Source of the DNA: Brucella daejeonensis | GTDB taxonomy: Bacteria; Pseudomonadota; Alphaproteobacteria; Rhizobiales; Rhizobiaceae | NCBI RefSeq assembly: GCF_014199265.1 | Contig: NZ_JACIJG010000003.1 | Location: 284,531-348,530, forward strand | DNA length: 64,000 nt | Direction: 5' to 3' | In this document: piece after piece, positions 44,473 to 52,598 of the stretch | Layout: each line of letters begins with the position of its first letter | Position numbering within the stretch: position 1 is the stretch's first letter | Notes under the pieces: generated by a model | Databases searched by the model: none | What the model was told of the DNA's origin: nothing | What the model saw: only the letters and a program-made list of their open reading frames with translations | Position numbers and translations under genes: made by a program

Positions 44473-45453
44473 TCAGGCTTTCTCGAGTTCGTCCTCGATA
44501 TGGATACGGATAATCTCGTCGAAGGACTTGTCGCCGACAAATCCGAGCGCGATGGCGCGGCTCGCATCGAAATCCTGCGCCCAGCCGGACACGATGCCTT
44601 CGATCAACGGATCGGACTGACGACGGATGAGCGACACCGCTTTGTCGCCAGCGACGCGGCGCAGGGCTTCGATCTGCTCGCCGACCGTTGCCGACAGGCC
44701 CGGCATATTGAGAATGCAGCGATGACCGACTGTAGCCAGATCGATGGTTGCAGCATGAAGCAGGAAGCCAACCGCGCGGCGCGGGCTCACATGCCAATGA
44801 CGCACCGATTCATCGACCGGCAGGATCGCTTCCTGTCCGACCAGAGGTTCGCGGAGAATATTGGAGAAGAAACCCGATGCCGCCTTGTTTGGCTTGCCGG
44901 GACGAATGCAGACCGTCGGCAGGCGAATGCCGATGCCATCCAGAAAACCCTTGCGGGCATAATCCGCGAGCAGCAGTTCGCCGATTGCTTTCTGCGCGCC
45001 ATAGCTGGTGCGGGGCGTCAGGAAAAACTCGTCGTCGATCTTTTCCGGGAACGGCGCGCCGAATACGGCAATGGATGATGTGAAGACAACGCGTGGCTTG
45101 TATGGCGCTTTTTCGCTCTCCTTGCGGATCGCTTCCAGCAGATAGCGCGTGCCGTCGAGATTGATCGCATAGCCTTTGTCGAAATCGAGTTCCGCTTCGC
45201 CCGAAACGATGGCCGCCAGATGAAAGATAAGGTCCGGACGCTCGGCAATCAGCGCACGTGTGACGGCGGGGTCGGAAATATCCCCGGCACTTGCATGGAC
45301 CTTGCCGGTAAAGCCTTCTGGTGGGGTCGGAGCAATCACATCCACCAGCGTCAGTTGCCCGACGGGCTTTCCGTCAATGCCGCCGTCACGAGCGATTGCT
45401 TCGGACAGCTTGCGGCCAACCATCCCTGCCGCGCCGATAATCGAAACATGCAT
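44473..45453 (-). CDS. denD: D-erythronate dehydrogenase (DenD, NAD-dependent epimerase fold)
   Basis: A 326-residue extended short-chain dehydrogenase. The cofactor motif is VSIIGAAGMVGRKLSEAI; VFTSSIAVFGAPFPEKID precedes the catalytic YGAQKAIGELLL (Tyr-xxx-Lys, about residue 155). GGGCAGAATTGC precedes the ATG at 45453. DenD oxidises D-erythronate to 2-oxo-D-erythronate, feeding the same OtnI/OtnK/OtnC steps as LtnD. It is first gene after the regulator, 47 bases downstream. Confidence 0.9.
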   Translation of the reverse strand: MHVSIIGAAGMVGRKLSEAIARDGGIDGKPVGQLTLVDVIAPTPPEGFTGKVHASAGDISDPAVTRALIAERPDLIFHLAAIVSGEAELDFDKGYAINLDGTRYLLEAIRKESEKAPYKPRVVFTSSIAVFGAPFPEKIDDEFFLTPRTSYGAQKAIGELLLADYARKGFLDGIGIRLPTVCIRPGKPNKAASGFFSNILREPLVGQEAILPVDESVRHWHVSPRRAVGFLLHAATIDLATVGHRCILNMPGLSATVGEQIEALRRVAGDKAVSLIRRQSDPLIEGIVSGWAQDFDASRAIALGFVGDKSFDEIIRIHIEDELEKA

Positions 45454-45500
45454 GCAATTCTGCCCTTCCCGTTCACGGTTGCTGTCAGAATCCAACTCCC

Positions 45501-46259
45501 TCAGCCGCGCTTGTCACGCACCTTGGCAAGCAAGTCCTTCGTTGAAACGTAAATTCGCTCTTCATGCGCGGCGAAGGCCGCCATTGCTGCGTTCCGGTCG
45601 CGCTTTTCCAGCGCCTGCAAGATCGCCTGATGGTCGGAAAAACTGCCATCAATCGCGCCCGGCTGCGCAACGGCGCGCCGGCGGTGCTCCAGCATATAGG
45701 TGTAAAGATCGGTGACGATGTCGGCGAGCAGCGGATTTCCGCATTCGCGATAGATGGTGACGTGAAACTCGCGGTCGCAAATCAGAAAGCGGACCGGATC
45801 GTTCAGGCAATCGACCTGCGCCTTGAGCGAACGACGCAATATGTCCAGCGCTTCGTCCGAGATACGCTCGGCGGCATCACCGACAATCTGCTGCTCGACC
45901 AGAAGTCTCGCCGTATGCACCGCATGAACATCGTAAAGATCGACATTGAGCCGCGATGTTATGCCAACCGCCATGCCGGAAAGATCAGCTTTGGCAACGC
46001 GTGTACGCGATCCATGCGAGACTTCCAGCACGCCACGCGCGGCAAGCGTCTGTATGGCGCTGCGCACTGTCTGACGGCTGACCGAAAGAGCTGCGGATAG
46101 TTCCCGCTCGCCCGGCAGTTCATCACCAACCGCCAGCACCCCGGAAGCAATAAGAGCTGCGATCTTGTCGGCGATCACATCCTTGATGGTGCGCCGCTCC
46201 AGATTTCGCCCCAGGCCCGTATTTTTATCGAGCAGAAGATTATGTGCGACGGTCAACAC
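45501..46259 (-). CDS. GntR-family (FCD domain) regulator of the acid-sugar locus
   Basis: A 252-residue FadR/FCD regulator. The winged helix contains IADKIAALIASGVLAVGDELPGERELSAALSVSRQTVRSAIQTLAARGVLEV (about residues 30-80), and the FCD domain has ICDREFHVTIYRECGNPLL and FSDHQAILQAL. The longest frame starts at 46502 inside an IS6 relic, so I use the GTG at 46259 that follows the palindromic ACTGGTC region; the exact start is uncertain (TTG 46256 is adjacent). It heads the denD-ltnD-otnKCI operon and probably represses it. Confidence 0.85.
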   Translation of the reverse strand: MLTVAHNLLLDKNTGLGRNLERRTIKDVIADKIAALIASGVLAVGDELPGERELSAALSVSRQTVRSAIQTLAARGVLEVSHGSRTRVAKADLSGMAVGITSRLNVDLYDVHAVHTARLLVEQQIVGDAAERISDEALDILRRSLKAQVDCLNDPVRFLICDREFHVTIYRECGNPLLADIVTDLYTYMLEHRRRAVAQPGAIDGSFSDHQAILQALEKRDRNAAMAAFAAHEERIYVSTKDLLAKVRDKRG

Positions 46260-46272
46260 TGTTCCCACTGAC

Positions 46273-46297
46273 CCACTGGTCTTTCCACTAGTCCAGT
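46273..46297. promoter_or_regulatory. Candidate operator of the acid-sugar GntR regulator
   Basis: CCACTGGTC followed by TTTCCACTAGTCCAGT gives an imperfect inverted repeat (ACTGGTCT / AGTCCAGT) 14 bases before the proposed start codon. The CCACTGGTC half recurs in the palindrome at 40600. Confidence 0.5.
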
Positions 46298-46340
46298 TGG
46301 AATTTATCGATATCGCGGTTGCTGTCAAGAGGTGGCAGGA

Positions 46341-46641
46341 ATTCGCGCCATCGACAGCCATGGCGATACGGTCGAGTTCTATTTCTGCAGAAACCGCGAT
46401 CTCCAGGCCGCGAGGCCCATCACCATCCGCTCCAGCAAATACATGAATAACATCATCGAACAGGATCACCGCCGGGATCACGTTTACCGGCATCGAACTC
46501 ATTCACATGATGCGCAAGCAGCAGGGTATTTTTGCAACAGCCAAAGCGCCCTCGCTCAAACAGCAATTCGCGGAACTCGCAGCATAGTTGCGTCCAAAGA
46601 TAAGCCGGGCTCCATGCCAAGCAGATTTTTGCAACACAACC
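46341..46641 (+). mobile_element. IS6-family remnant flanking the sox cluster (left)
   Basis: Pieces of transposase are readable in order: RAIDSHGDTVEFYF, then KYMNNIIEQDHR, then after a deletion GIELIHMMRKQQG continuing to a TAG at 46585-46587. The element end TTTTTGCAACACAACC (46626-46641) follows. The same right-end sequence occurs inverted at 60175-60190. The gene has several deletions and is inactive. Confidence 0.8.
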
Positions 46642-46805
46642 TTCGCAGACGCCGTTTCTGCCGTCGCCAAGAGATCATGAAACGCAGTCTTTACAACGGT
46701 CTGCGTCTCACTGCCGCAGATCGATAGGGGTGATATGCCCGGAGAGAATAGAAGGTATAATCTCGCGCAGTTATTTGCAGCGGTAGGGACGTTCGAGGGG
46801 GCTGA

Positions 46806-47870
46806 ATGGATTTGACATCGCTGCTAGACCAGTTCGACGAGCCGCGGCTGGCTGCGCTCTTCGGTCTCGTGACGGGTGGAATCTTCGGCTTCTCGGCGCA
46901 AAAGTCCGCCTTCTGTCTCAGGGCCGCGACAGTCGAGTTCTCGCGTGGTCGCCTCAGCGGCAGGCTTGCCGTTTGGTTACTCACCTTCTCAACTGCATTG
47001 ATCTGGGTCTGGCTGGCCGGGCAATCCGGCCTTTTCCGTCCGACCGATGCGCGGATGATGGCGATCACCGGCTCCTGGTCGGGTGCCATCGTCGGTGGGT
47101 TGATGTTCGGGGCAGGCATGGTGATGGCGCGGAGCTGTTCCGGACGCCTTCTCGTGCTCGCGGCCACCGGTAATCTGCGCTCGGTTGTGGCCGGGCTGGT
47201 TTTCGCTGTCAGCGCGCAAATGTCGCTTCGTGGCTGGCTGGCTCCACTACGCCAGTGGCTGGCGGGACTCTGGACGACACCGGCGGGCCAGAACGTCAAC
47301 CTGCTGGGGCTTCTTCACTTGCCGGCCTGGTCCGGTCCGTTACTGGGCTTCGTGACCGCGGCGCTGGCGCTCTATCTCTCCGTCAGGGAAAAGATCGGCT
47401 GGAAAATCCTCTTCTTCGCCTCCGGTGTGGGATTTTCCGTGGCCGTCGGCTGGGTTCTGACCTGGTCGCTTTCGACCGCGGCGTTCGATCCGGTGAATGT
47501 GACGTCCATCACCTTTTCCGGTCCCTCCGCGTCGACCCTGATGTTCTTCCTCACCAGCGATCCGGTACTCGATTTCGATATCGGGCTGGTGCCGGGCGCG
47601 TTCGGAGGAGCTTTCCTCGCCGCAGCAATCTCGCGTGAGTTGAAGTTCCAGGGTTTCGATGGGGAGAGCCAGATGCGCCGGTCGCTGAGCGGTGCGATGC
47701 TGATGGGGTTCGGGGCAATGCTCGCTGGCGGTTGCGCGATCGGCGCCGGTGTCAGCGGTACGTCGATCTTCGCCGCGACCGCCTGGCTCGCGCTGTTCTG
47801 CATGTGGGTCGGTGCCATAGTGACCGACTGGCTGATCGACCGGCCCCGTCAGGCAACCTCGATGCCTTGA
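46806..47870 (+). CDS. YeeE/YedE-family sulfur transporter (SoxT-like)
   Basis: A 354-residue inner-membrane protein with about nine to ten helices and the conserved YeeE/YedE cysteines: QKSAFCLRAATVE (about residue 38), MVMARSCSGRLLVLAATGNLRS (about residue 117) and MLAGGCAIGAGVSGTS (about residue 318). The family imports thiosulfate or related sulfane sulfur, and SoxT-type members sit in sox loci. GAGGGGGCTGA precedes the start. It is convergent with the metallo-hydrolase gene 18 bases away. A second, different family member lies at the other end of the cluster. Confidence 0.88.
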   Translation: MDLTSLLDQFDEPRLAALFGLVTGGIFGFSAQKSAFCLRAATVEFSRGRLSGRLAVWLLTFSTALIWVWLAGQSGLFRPTDARMMAITGSWSGAIVGGLMFGAGMVMARSCSGRLLVLAATGNLRSVVAGLVFAVSAQMSLRGWLAPLRQWLAGLWTTPAGQNVNLLGLLHLPAWSGPLLGFVTAALALYLSVREKIGWKILFFASGVGFSVAVGWVLTWSLSTAAFDPVNVTSITFSGPSASTLMFFLTSDPVLDFDIGLVPGAFGGAFLAAAISRELKFQGFDGESQMRRSLSGAMLMGFGAMLAGGCAIGAGVSGTSIFAATAWLALFCMWVGAIVTDWLIDRPRQATSMP

Positions 47871-47888
47871 GGCCGGGTTGTTTAGACC

Positions 47889-48806
47889 CTAAAGTATCCG
47901 TACAAAGCGGTAGGCATTGCCTTTCCTCTCGATATGGCCGATGCCGTTGTCCGGCAGATGGTAGCCGATCACGGGAATGGCAGACGTAGCGATCTCGTCC
48001 ATCAGCTTTACGCGAGTACGAGCGGCAAGCTCCGGCTCCTGGTCGGAACCTGTCGCCCAGTCCGGCTTCTCAAACGCCACATGGTGGTTACCGATCGCGT
48101 CGCCGACCACCATGACGCTTGTCGAGCCGGAGCGAATTTCAAAGGAAAGATGTCCCGGCGTATGACCGGGAGTGAGCCGTGCCGCAACACCGGGAAGAAC
48201 CTCTTCCCCGTCATTTATGCGCCGCGCGCTTTCGGCGATGACGCCGAGCCGACGGGCGGCGCCAGCCGCGAAGGTCTTGCGCGCATCGCCGATCGTGTCG
48301 ACGGTGCCCGGGTCCATCCAGTAGTCGAACTCGGTTGCGCCGATCATGTGCTCGGCATTGGCGAAGACCGGCTCGTCGAATTCATCGAGCAGACCCCAGA
48401 GATGGTCGGGATGGCCATGGGTAAAGACCACATGCGTTACATCGTCAGCCCTCACACCGAGCGCGTCCATGGCGGCGGACAGCTTGCCCGCACTCGGCTG
48501 AAAATCGGGACCGGCGCCGAGATCAAAGAGAACGGTGTTGGTGCCATCGCGCAGAAGCGTGACGTTGCAGGGCGGCGTCATCTGGCTACCGGCAACGCCG
48601 TAAGAGGAGAGGATCGTGTTCGTTTCCGGCTGTGGCATACCGGCGGTTATGAAATCGGCGGGCAGCACGAGATTCCCGTCGGAAAGCGTGTCGATCCGGA
48701 CGTCGCCGAGGGTCAGCGTCGTCGCGGCGAAAACCTGTCGCGGCAATAACACGGCGCTAGCCGCAAAGGCGGCGGTCGAGGCAATGAAGCGGCGGCGGGT
48801 TTGCAT
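47889..48806 (-). CDS. Tat-exported MBL-fold metallo-hydrolase (SoxH-like)
   Basis: A 305-residue metallo-beta-lactamase-fold protein with a twin-arginine signal (QTRRRFIASTAAFAASAVLL, cut near VFAAT). The zinc motif THGHPDHLWG occupies about residues 125-134, and TPGHTPGHLSFE and GDAIGNHH supply further ligands. The ATG at 48806 follows GGGAGAAAGATTCGAC. Paracoccus sox operons encode related MBL proteins (SoxG, SoxH); I cannot tell which this matches, so the symbol is blank. It is the last gene of the minus-strand sox transcription unit. Confidence 0.88.
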   Translation of the reverse strand: MQTRRRFIASTAAFAASAVLLPRQVFAATTLTLGDVRIDTLSDGNLVLPADFITAGMPQPETNTILSSYGVAGSQMTPPCNVTLLRDGTNTVLFDLGAGPDFQPSAGKLSAAMDALGVRADDVTHVVFTHGHPDHLWGLLDEFDEPVFANAEHMIGATEFDYWMDPGTVDTIGDARKTFAAGAARRLGVIAESARRINDGEEVLPGVAARLTPGHTPGHLSFEIRSGSTSVMVVGDAIGNHHVAFEKPDWATGSDQEPELAARTRVKLMDEIATSAIPVIGYHLPDNGIGHIERKGNAYRFVRIL

Positions 48807-48834
48807 GTCGAATCTTTCTCCCGATTGGTTCGGA

Positions 48835-50097
48835 TCAGCCGAAGATCTGGGCCGTGAGGGTATGATACCAGTCGATGCTCTCCTGGTAGGTCGCCGCTCG
48901 CGTGGCCGGATCTTCATCGGCCTGCGAGACATATTTCCGGATGCTGGCAATCTTTCCGGCGGCGGGCTTGTAGGTCCCGCCGTCCTTCACCGAGTCACCT
49001 GGCGCCAGCGCCGACCAGCAGGCGTTGAAATAGACCGGTTCCGGTGTTGCCCGGTCGGTCAGGTCCCCGACCACCGAGGCTGCGACGACCTGCGCCTGCG
49101 AGTGGGCGGAAGTCGCCGATTTCGGCATGTCGCCCTGCTGGGCGCTGTCGCCGAGCACGAAGACGCTATTATCCAGGCGCGAGCGCATCGAGAACGGATC
49201 GACGGGCGCCCAACCGCTATCGTCCGTCAGTCCGGCGAGAGCGGCAATCCTGCCGGCCTTCTGGTCAGGGATGACATTGCAGCAATCGACCTTGATTGCC
49301 TCGCCATCGACGGAGATCTCCATCGCGTCAGGTGAAACTAAAAGGTTACGGCTGCCGAAATCGGGACCGATCCATTCGATCATGCCGTCGTAATATTTGA
49401 GCCACGCGTCCTCGAAGAGCTTCTGCAGCGTGAACGTTTCCTTCGGATCGATGATGATGATCTTGGCCGTGGGGTTATTCCCCTTCAGGTAATGCGCGAT
49501 CATGCTGACCCGCTCATAGGGGCCGGGCGGGCAGCGGTAGGGTTCGGATGGCGCGACCATGGCGAACACGCCTCCCTGCGGCATGGACGCGATCATCTTT
49601 GCCAGAAGAAGCGTCTGCGGACCGGCCCGGTAGGCATGCGGCATCCGGTCGGACGCCTCAAGAGTCCAGCCTTCAACGGAGTCCTCGACGAAATCGATGC
49701 CTGGCGCCACCACCAGGCGATCATAGGGGAGGTGTTCGCCGCCTGCGAGCACGACACGGCGCTTCCTTCGGTCGATGGCAGCAGCGAAATCCGGGATGAC
49801 GCCGACACCGGCACGCATCAGTCCGTCATAGCCATGCTGGAGGCTCTCGAAACTGCGCAAGCCGCCAAGATAAAGGTTCGAGAAGTAGCAGGTCGTGTGT
49901 CGCGCGTTCGGTTCGACGAGTGTGACATCGACCTGACCAGACGAGTCGATCGCGATCTTGCGAGCGACGCTGGCACCACCAGCGCCGCCACCGACAACGA
50001 CGACCTTTGCCCGTGCCCGACCGTTAACGGACGGCGCCGCGAGTGCGGCACCTGCGCAGGCAACCGAAATCATGAAGCGGCGGCGGGCAAGGCTCAT
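48835..50097 (-). CDS. soxF: Flavocytochrome c sulfide dehydrogenase flavoprotein (SoxF)
   Basis: A 420-residue periplasmic flavoprotein. A signal region with RRRFMISVACAGAALAAPSV (Tat-like) is followed by the FAD fold VVVVGGGAGGASVARKIA. Redox-type cysteines lie in RHTTCYFSNLYLGG and DCCNVIPDQKAGRIA, and DSAQQGDMPKSATSAHSQAQ near the C-terminus is family-typical. SoxF normally pairs with the dihaem cytochrome SoxE to oxidise sulfide or reactivate SoxYZ. No soxE is present: only 95 bases separate soxF from soxD. Confidence 0.92.
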   Translation of the reverse strand: MSLARRRFMISVACAGAALAAPSVNGRARAKVVVVGGGAGGASVARKIAIDSSGQVDVTLVEPNARHTTCYFSNLYLGGLRSFESLQHGYDGLMRAGVGVIPDFAAAIDRRKRRVVLAGGEHLPYDRLVVAPGIDFVEDSVEGWTLEASDRMPHAYRAGPQTLLLAKMIASMPQGGVFAMVAPSEPYRCPPGPYERVSMIAHYLKGNNPTAKIIIIDPKETFTLQKLFEDAWLKYYDGMIEWIGPDFGSRNLLVSPDAMEISVDGEAIKVDCCNVIPDQKAGRIAALAGLTDDSGWAPVDPFSMRSRLDNSVFVLGDSAQQGDMPKSATSAHSQAQVVAASVVGDLTDRATPEPVYFNACWSALAPGDSVKDGGTYKPAAGKIASIRKYVSQADEDPATRAATYQESIDWYHTLTAQIFG

Positions 50098-50192
50098 GGC
50101 TGTTCCGGTTCAGATCGTCGCAGGTCTTCGCCGCGGCATTCCCACACCGCGGCGATGCGATGCATCGGGAGGGAGGATGCTCCGGAGATAGG

Positions 50193-51323
50193 TCATTTGC
50201 CGGCGCTCTTCAGATAGGCGATCAATGCCGCACGCTCGTCTTCCTTCTTTAGGCCTGCAAAGGCCATCTTCGTCCCGGCTGCGAAAGCTTTCGGCTTTTC
50301 GAGGAAAGCGGCGAGGCGCGCGTCATCCCAGGCCTCTCCCGTGGCCTGCAGCTTGGAAAACGCCTTGGAATACTTGTAGCCCTCGACGGTGCCGGGGACG
50401 CGCCCGATAACGCCGTTCAGATGCGGCCCGACGGAATTCTTGGCGCCGTCGCCGATCTTGTGGCAGGCTTGGCACTTCTTGAAGACTGTCTTTCCCGCCT
50501 TGACGAGCTCGTGTTTCGCACCGTCATCGTGATCCATGTCCTCGGCGGATGCAGTCTCGACCGGTGCCTTGACCTCGGACGGCGCGGCGGCCGTGTCGGT
50601 CTCCACCGTCGGCGCGGCAACTTCCGATTTCTGCTGCACCGGCAGCGGACCGGCGATGCCGGGCAGAGTGCCGGCCGGCTTCCCGTCCGGGTCTGTCGGC
50701 GTCACTTTCAGTTCCACGGCTCGTTTGGTGACCTTGACCGGTCCCCGGCAGTCCTTCATGCAGGGTTCTTTTCTGAAGAGCGGGTATTCCGCTTCAGAGC
50801 GATCGTCCGCGTAGAAACCCTGACTGTTCGGCAACTGAACCTCGCTGAAATTCTCCTTCGAAAGCACGAAATCCTCATCGACCAGCCCGTTCGAATAGAG
50901 GAGGAAGGCGGTGATCGCGTAAGTTTCATCGACCGAAACGGTCTGCGCACTTCCGAAGGGCATGGAGCGGTGCACGTAGTCCCAGACGGTCGAGAGATGC
51001 GGCCAGTAGCTGCCGATTGTCTTGACCGGGCGCCGATCCTTCAATGAACCCTGTCCGCCGGCCAGAACCGGCCAGGAGTCAAGTCCCTCGGCAAATTCGC
51101 CGTGGCAGGCCGCGCATTTCTCTCCGAAGACAGCTTCACCGGTGGTGACATCTCCGGAGCCCGGACGAAGTCCCTTGCCGTCCGGGAGCACCGTGACGTC
51201 CCAGGCGTTGATTTCTTCCGGCAGCGCGCGATGGCCAAGGCCGAGTTTTTCCGCGAGGGTCGGGGTTGCGCCGAGGGAGAGGGTGAACAGGGCGGAGAGT
51301 ACAAGCCTATGCAATTTCGACAT
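50193..51323 (-). CDS. soxD: Sulfur dehydrogenase dihaem cytochrome subunit (SoxD)
   Basis: A 376-residue periplasmic cytochrome c. A signal peptide (about residues 1-24) precedes two haem motifs, CAACH at 70-74 and CQACH at 284-288, joined by an acidic Pro/Ala-rich linker (about residues 225-265). The second domain is a typical cytochrome-c550 fold with axial methionine in GTKMAFAGL. It passes electrons from SoxC. The start at 51323 follows GGAGAGGTCGAGA and lies 17 bases inside the soxC gene, indicating coupled translation. Confidence 0.93.
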   Translation of the reverse strand: MSKLHRLVLSALFTLSLGATPTLAEKLGLGHRALPEEINAWDVTVLPDGKGLRPGSGDVTTGEAVFGEKCAACHGEFAEGLDSWPVLAGGQGSLKDRRPVKTIGSYWPHLSTVWDYVHRSMPFGSAQTVSVDETYAITAFLLYSNGLVDEDFVLSKENFSEVQLPNSQGFYADDRSEAEYPLFRKEPCMKDCRGPVKVTKRAVELKVTPTDPDGKPAGTLPGIAGPLPVQQKSEVAAPTVETDTAAAPSEVKAPVETASAEDMDHDDGAKHELVKAGKTVFKKCQACHKIGDGAKNSVGPHLNGVIGRVPGTVEGYKYSKAFSKLQATGEAWDDARLAAFLEKPKAFAAGTKMAFAGLKKEDERAALIAYLKSAGK

Positions 51324-52578
51324 TCTCGACCTCTCCATTTGCTCTCAGCCACCAGGTCTGGATGGAATTGTTGTGGTAGACGTTGTTGAGTCCGCGGATA
51401 GCGCGCAGCTCGTCCTTCGTGGGCTGGACATAACCGGTCTCATCGGTTGCGCGGGACTGCAGGAACATCTCCGAGCCGTCCCAGTCGATGTCCAGATGGA
51501 AGCGGGTGAGCGCCTTCGACCTGACATCACCGGTGAGCCGCGCCTCCTGCCAGTTACGGCCTCCGTCGAGTGAAACATCGACGCGGGTGATCTTGCCGTT
51601 ACCCGACCAGGCAAGTCCCGTGAGGACGAGCGGACCCTTGCCGTGCCTGACCGGCGCCTGGGGCGAGGGCGAGGTGATGACGGACTTCGCATCCATGACC
51701 CAGGTCCACTTGCGGGCGCGTCCATCGGGCATCAGGTCGGTGTATTTCGAGGTTTCCTCGCGGCTTTCCACAGCCTGATCGTAGACGCCGATGCGCCGGA
51801 GCCACTTGATCCACATATTGCCTTCCCAGCCGGGAACGACGAGACGAACCGGATATCCGTGCTCCTTGCGCAACGCCTCACCGTTCGCGATGAAGGCGAC
51901 CAGCACGTCGTCCATGGCCTTGTCGAGCGGCATCGAACGCCCATTCGACGAGGCGTCATGCCCTTCGGCGTAGATCCACTTTCCTTCGGGCTTGACGCCC
52001 GCCTCTTCCAGAAGAAGGCGTAGCGGCACGCCGACATATTCCATGTTATGGATCATGCCCTGGGTGAACTGGCAGCCCTCAAGCTGGGCGCCGCCCCATT
52101 CCATCCCGCCATTGGCGGCACATTCGAGAAAGGCCGTTGCGGTTGCGCGCGGAAAGCGGGTCAGGTCCTCGAAGGTGAAGACGAGTGGCGTGTCGACCAG
52201 ACCGTCTATCATCAGACGGTATTCGGTCTTCGACATTTCAATCGCCCCGGAATGGTGGCGCTCGAAGGCGCAGCCCTGCGGCGTGATCGTGCCCTCTAGG
52301 GCATGGATCGGCGTGAAATTGATCGAGGAGACGGGGCTCTCCGTCAGCCACGAGACGTTACGGCGTACGACATGGCTCTCGAACTGGATCGGCATTCCGT
52401 AAGGTGTCGCATCGACAGGGTCGCCAAAGGCTGAAGCCCAGGGCTGGACTTCGGTGATCAACGGGTCTGGTTCGGCTGCACGGGCGACCCCGGCCCCTGT
52501 GACCAGCCCTGCGGCGGTCAGGGCCGTATTACGCAGGAAGCTGCGTCTAGATGTGCCGTTTGCGGGGTGGTCCGACAT
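51307..52578 (-). CDS. soxC: Sulfur dehydrogenase molybdopterin subunit (SoxC)
   Basis: A 423-residue sulfite-oxidase-fold protein. The twin-arginine signal is TSRRSFLRNTAL (cut near ARAAE, about residue 35), the molybdenum-ligand cysteine is in FLECAANGGMEWGG (C153), and the C-terminal dimerisation domain has SPSPQAPV and RGLAWSGNGKI-like TGLAWSGNGKITRVDVSLDGG. With SoxD it oxidises the sulfane sulfur on SoxY. Its presence implies complete oxidation of thiosulfate to sulfate without sulfur globules. AAGGAGCGTTTGCC precedes the start. Confidence 0.94.
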   Translation of the reverse strand: MSDHPANGTSRRSFLRNTALTAAGLVTGAGVARAAEPDPLITEVQPWASAFGDPVDATPYGMPIQFESHVVRRNVSWLTESPVSSINFTPIHALEGTITPQGCAFERHHSGAIEMSKTEYRLMIDGLVDTPLVFTFEDLTRFPRATATAFLECAANGGMEWGGAQLEGCQFTQGMIHNMEYVGVPLRLLLEEAGVKPEGKWIYAEGHDASSNGRSMPLDKAMDDVLVAFIANGEALRKEHGYPVRLVVPGWEGNMWIKWLRRIGVYDQAVESREETSKYTDLMPDGRARKWTWVMDAKSVITSPSPQAPVRHGKGPLVLTGLAWSGNGKITRVDVSLDGGRNWQEARLTGDVRSKALTRFHLDIDWDGSEMFLQSRATDETGYVQPTKDELRAIRGLNNVYHNNSIQTWWLRANGEVENVEIA

Positions 52579-52598
52579 GGCAAACGCTCCTTATTCTA

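Larger units (their letters stand above)
46260..46805. other. Gene-free stretch: GntR operator, IS6 relic and yeeE leader
   Basis: These 546 bases hold the GntR promoter/operator (46273-46297), an IS6-family remnant (46341-46641) and about 160 bases leading to the first sox-block gene. GAGGGGGCTGA at 46794-46804 is the ribosome site of that gene. No intact gene is present. Confidence 0.7.
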
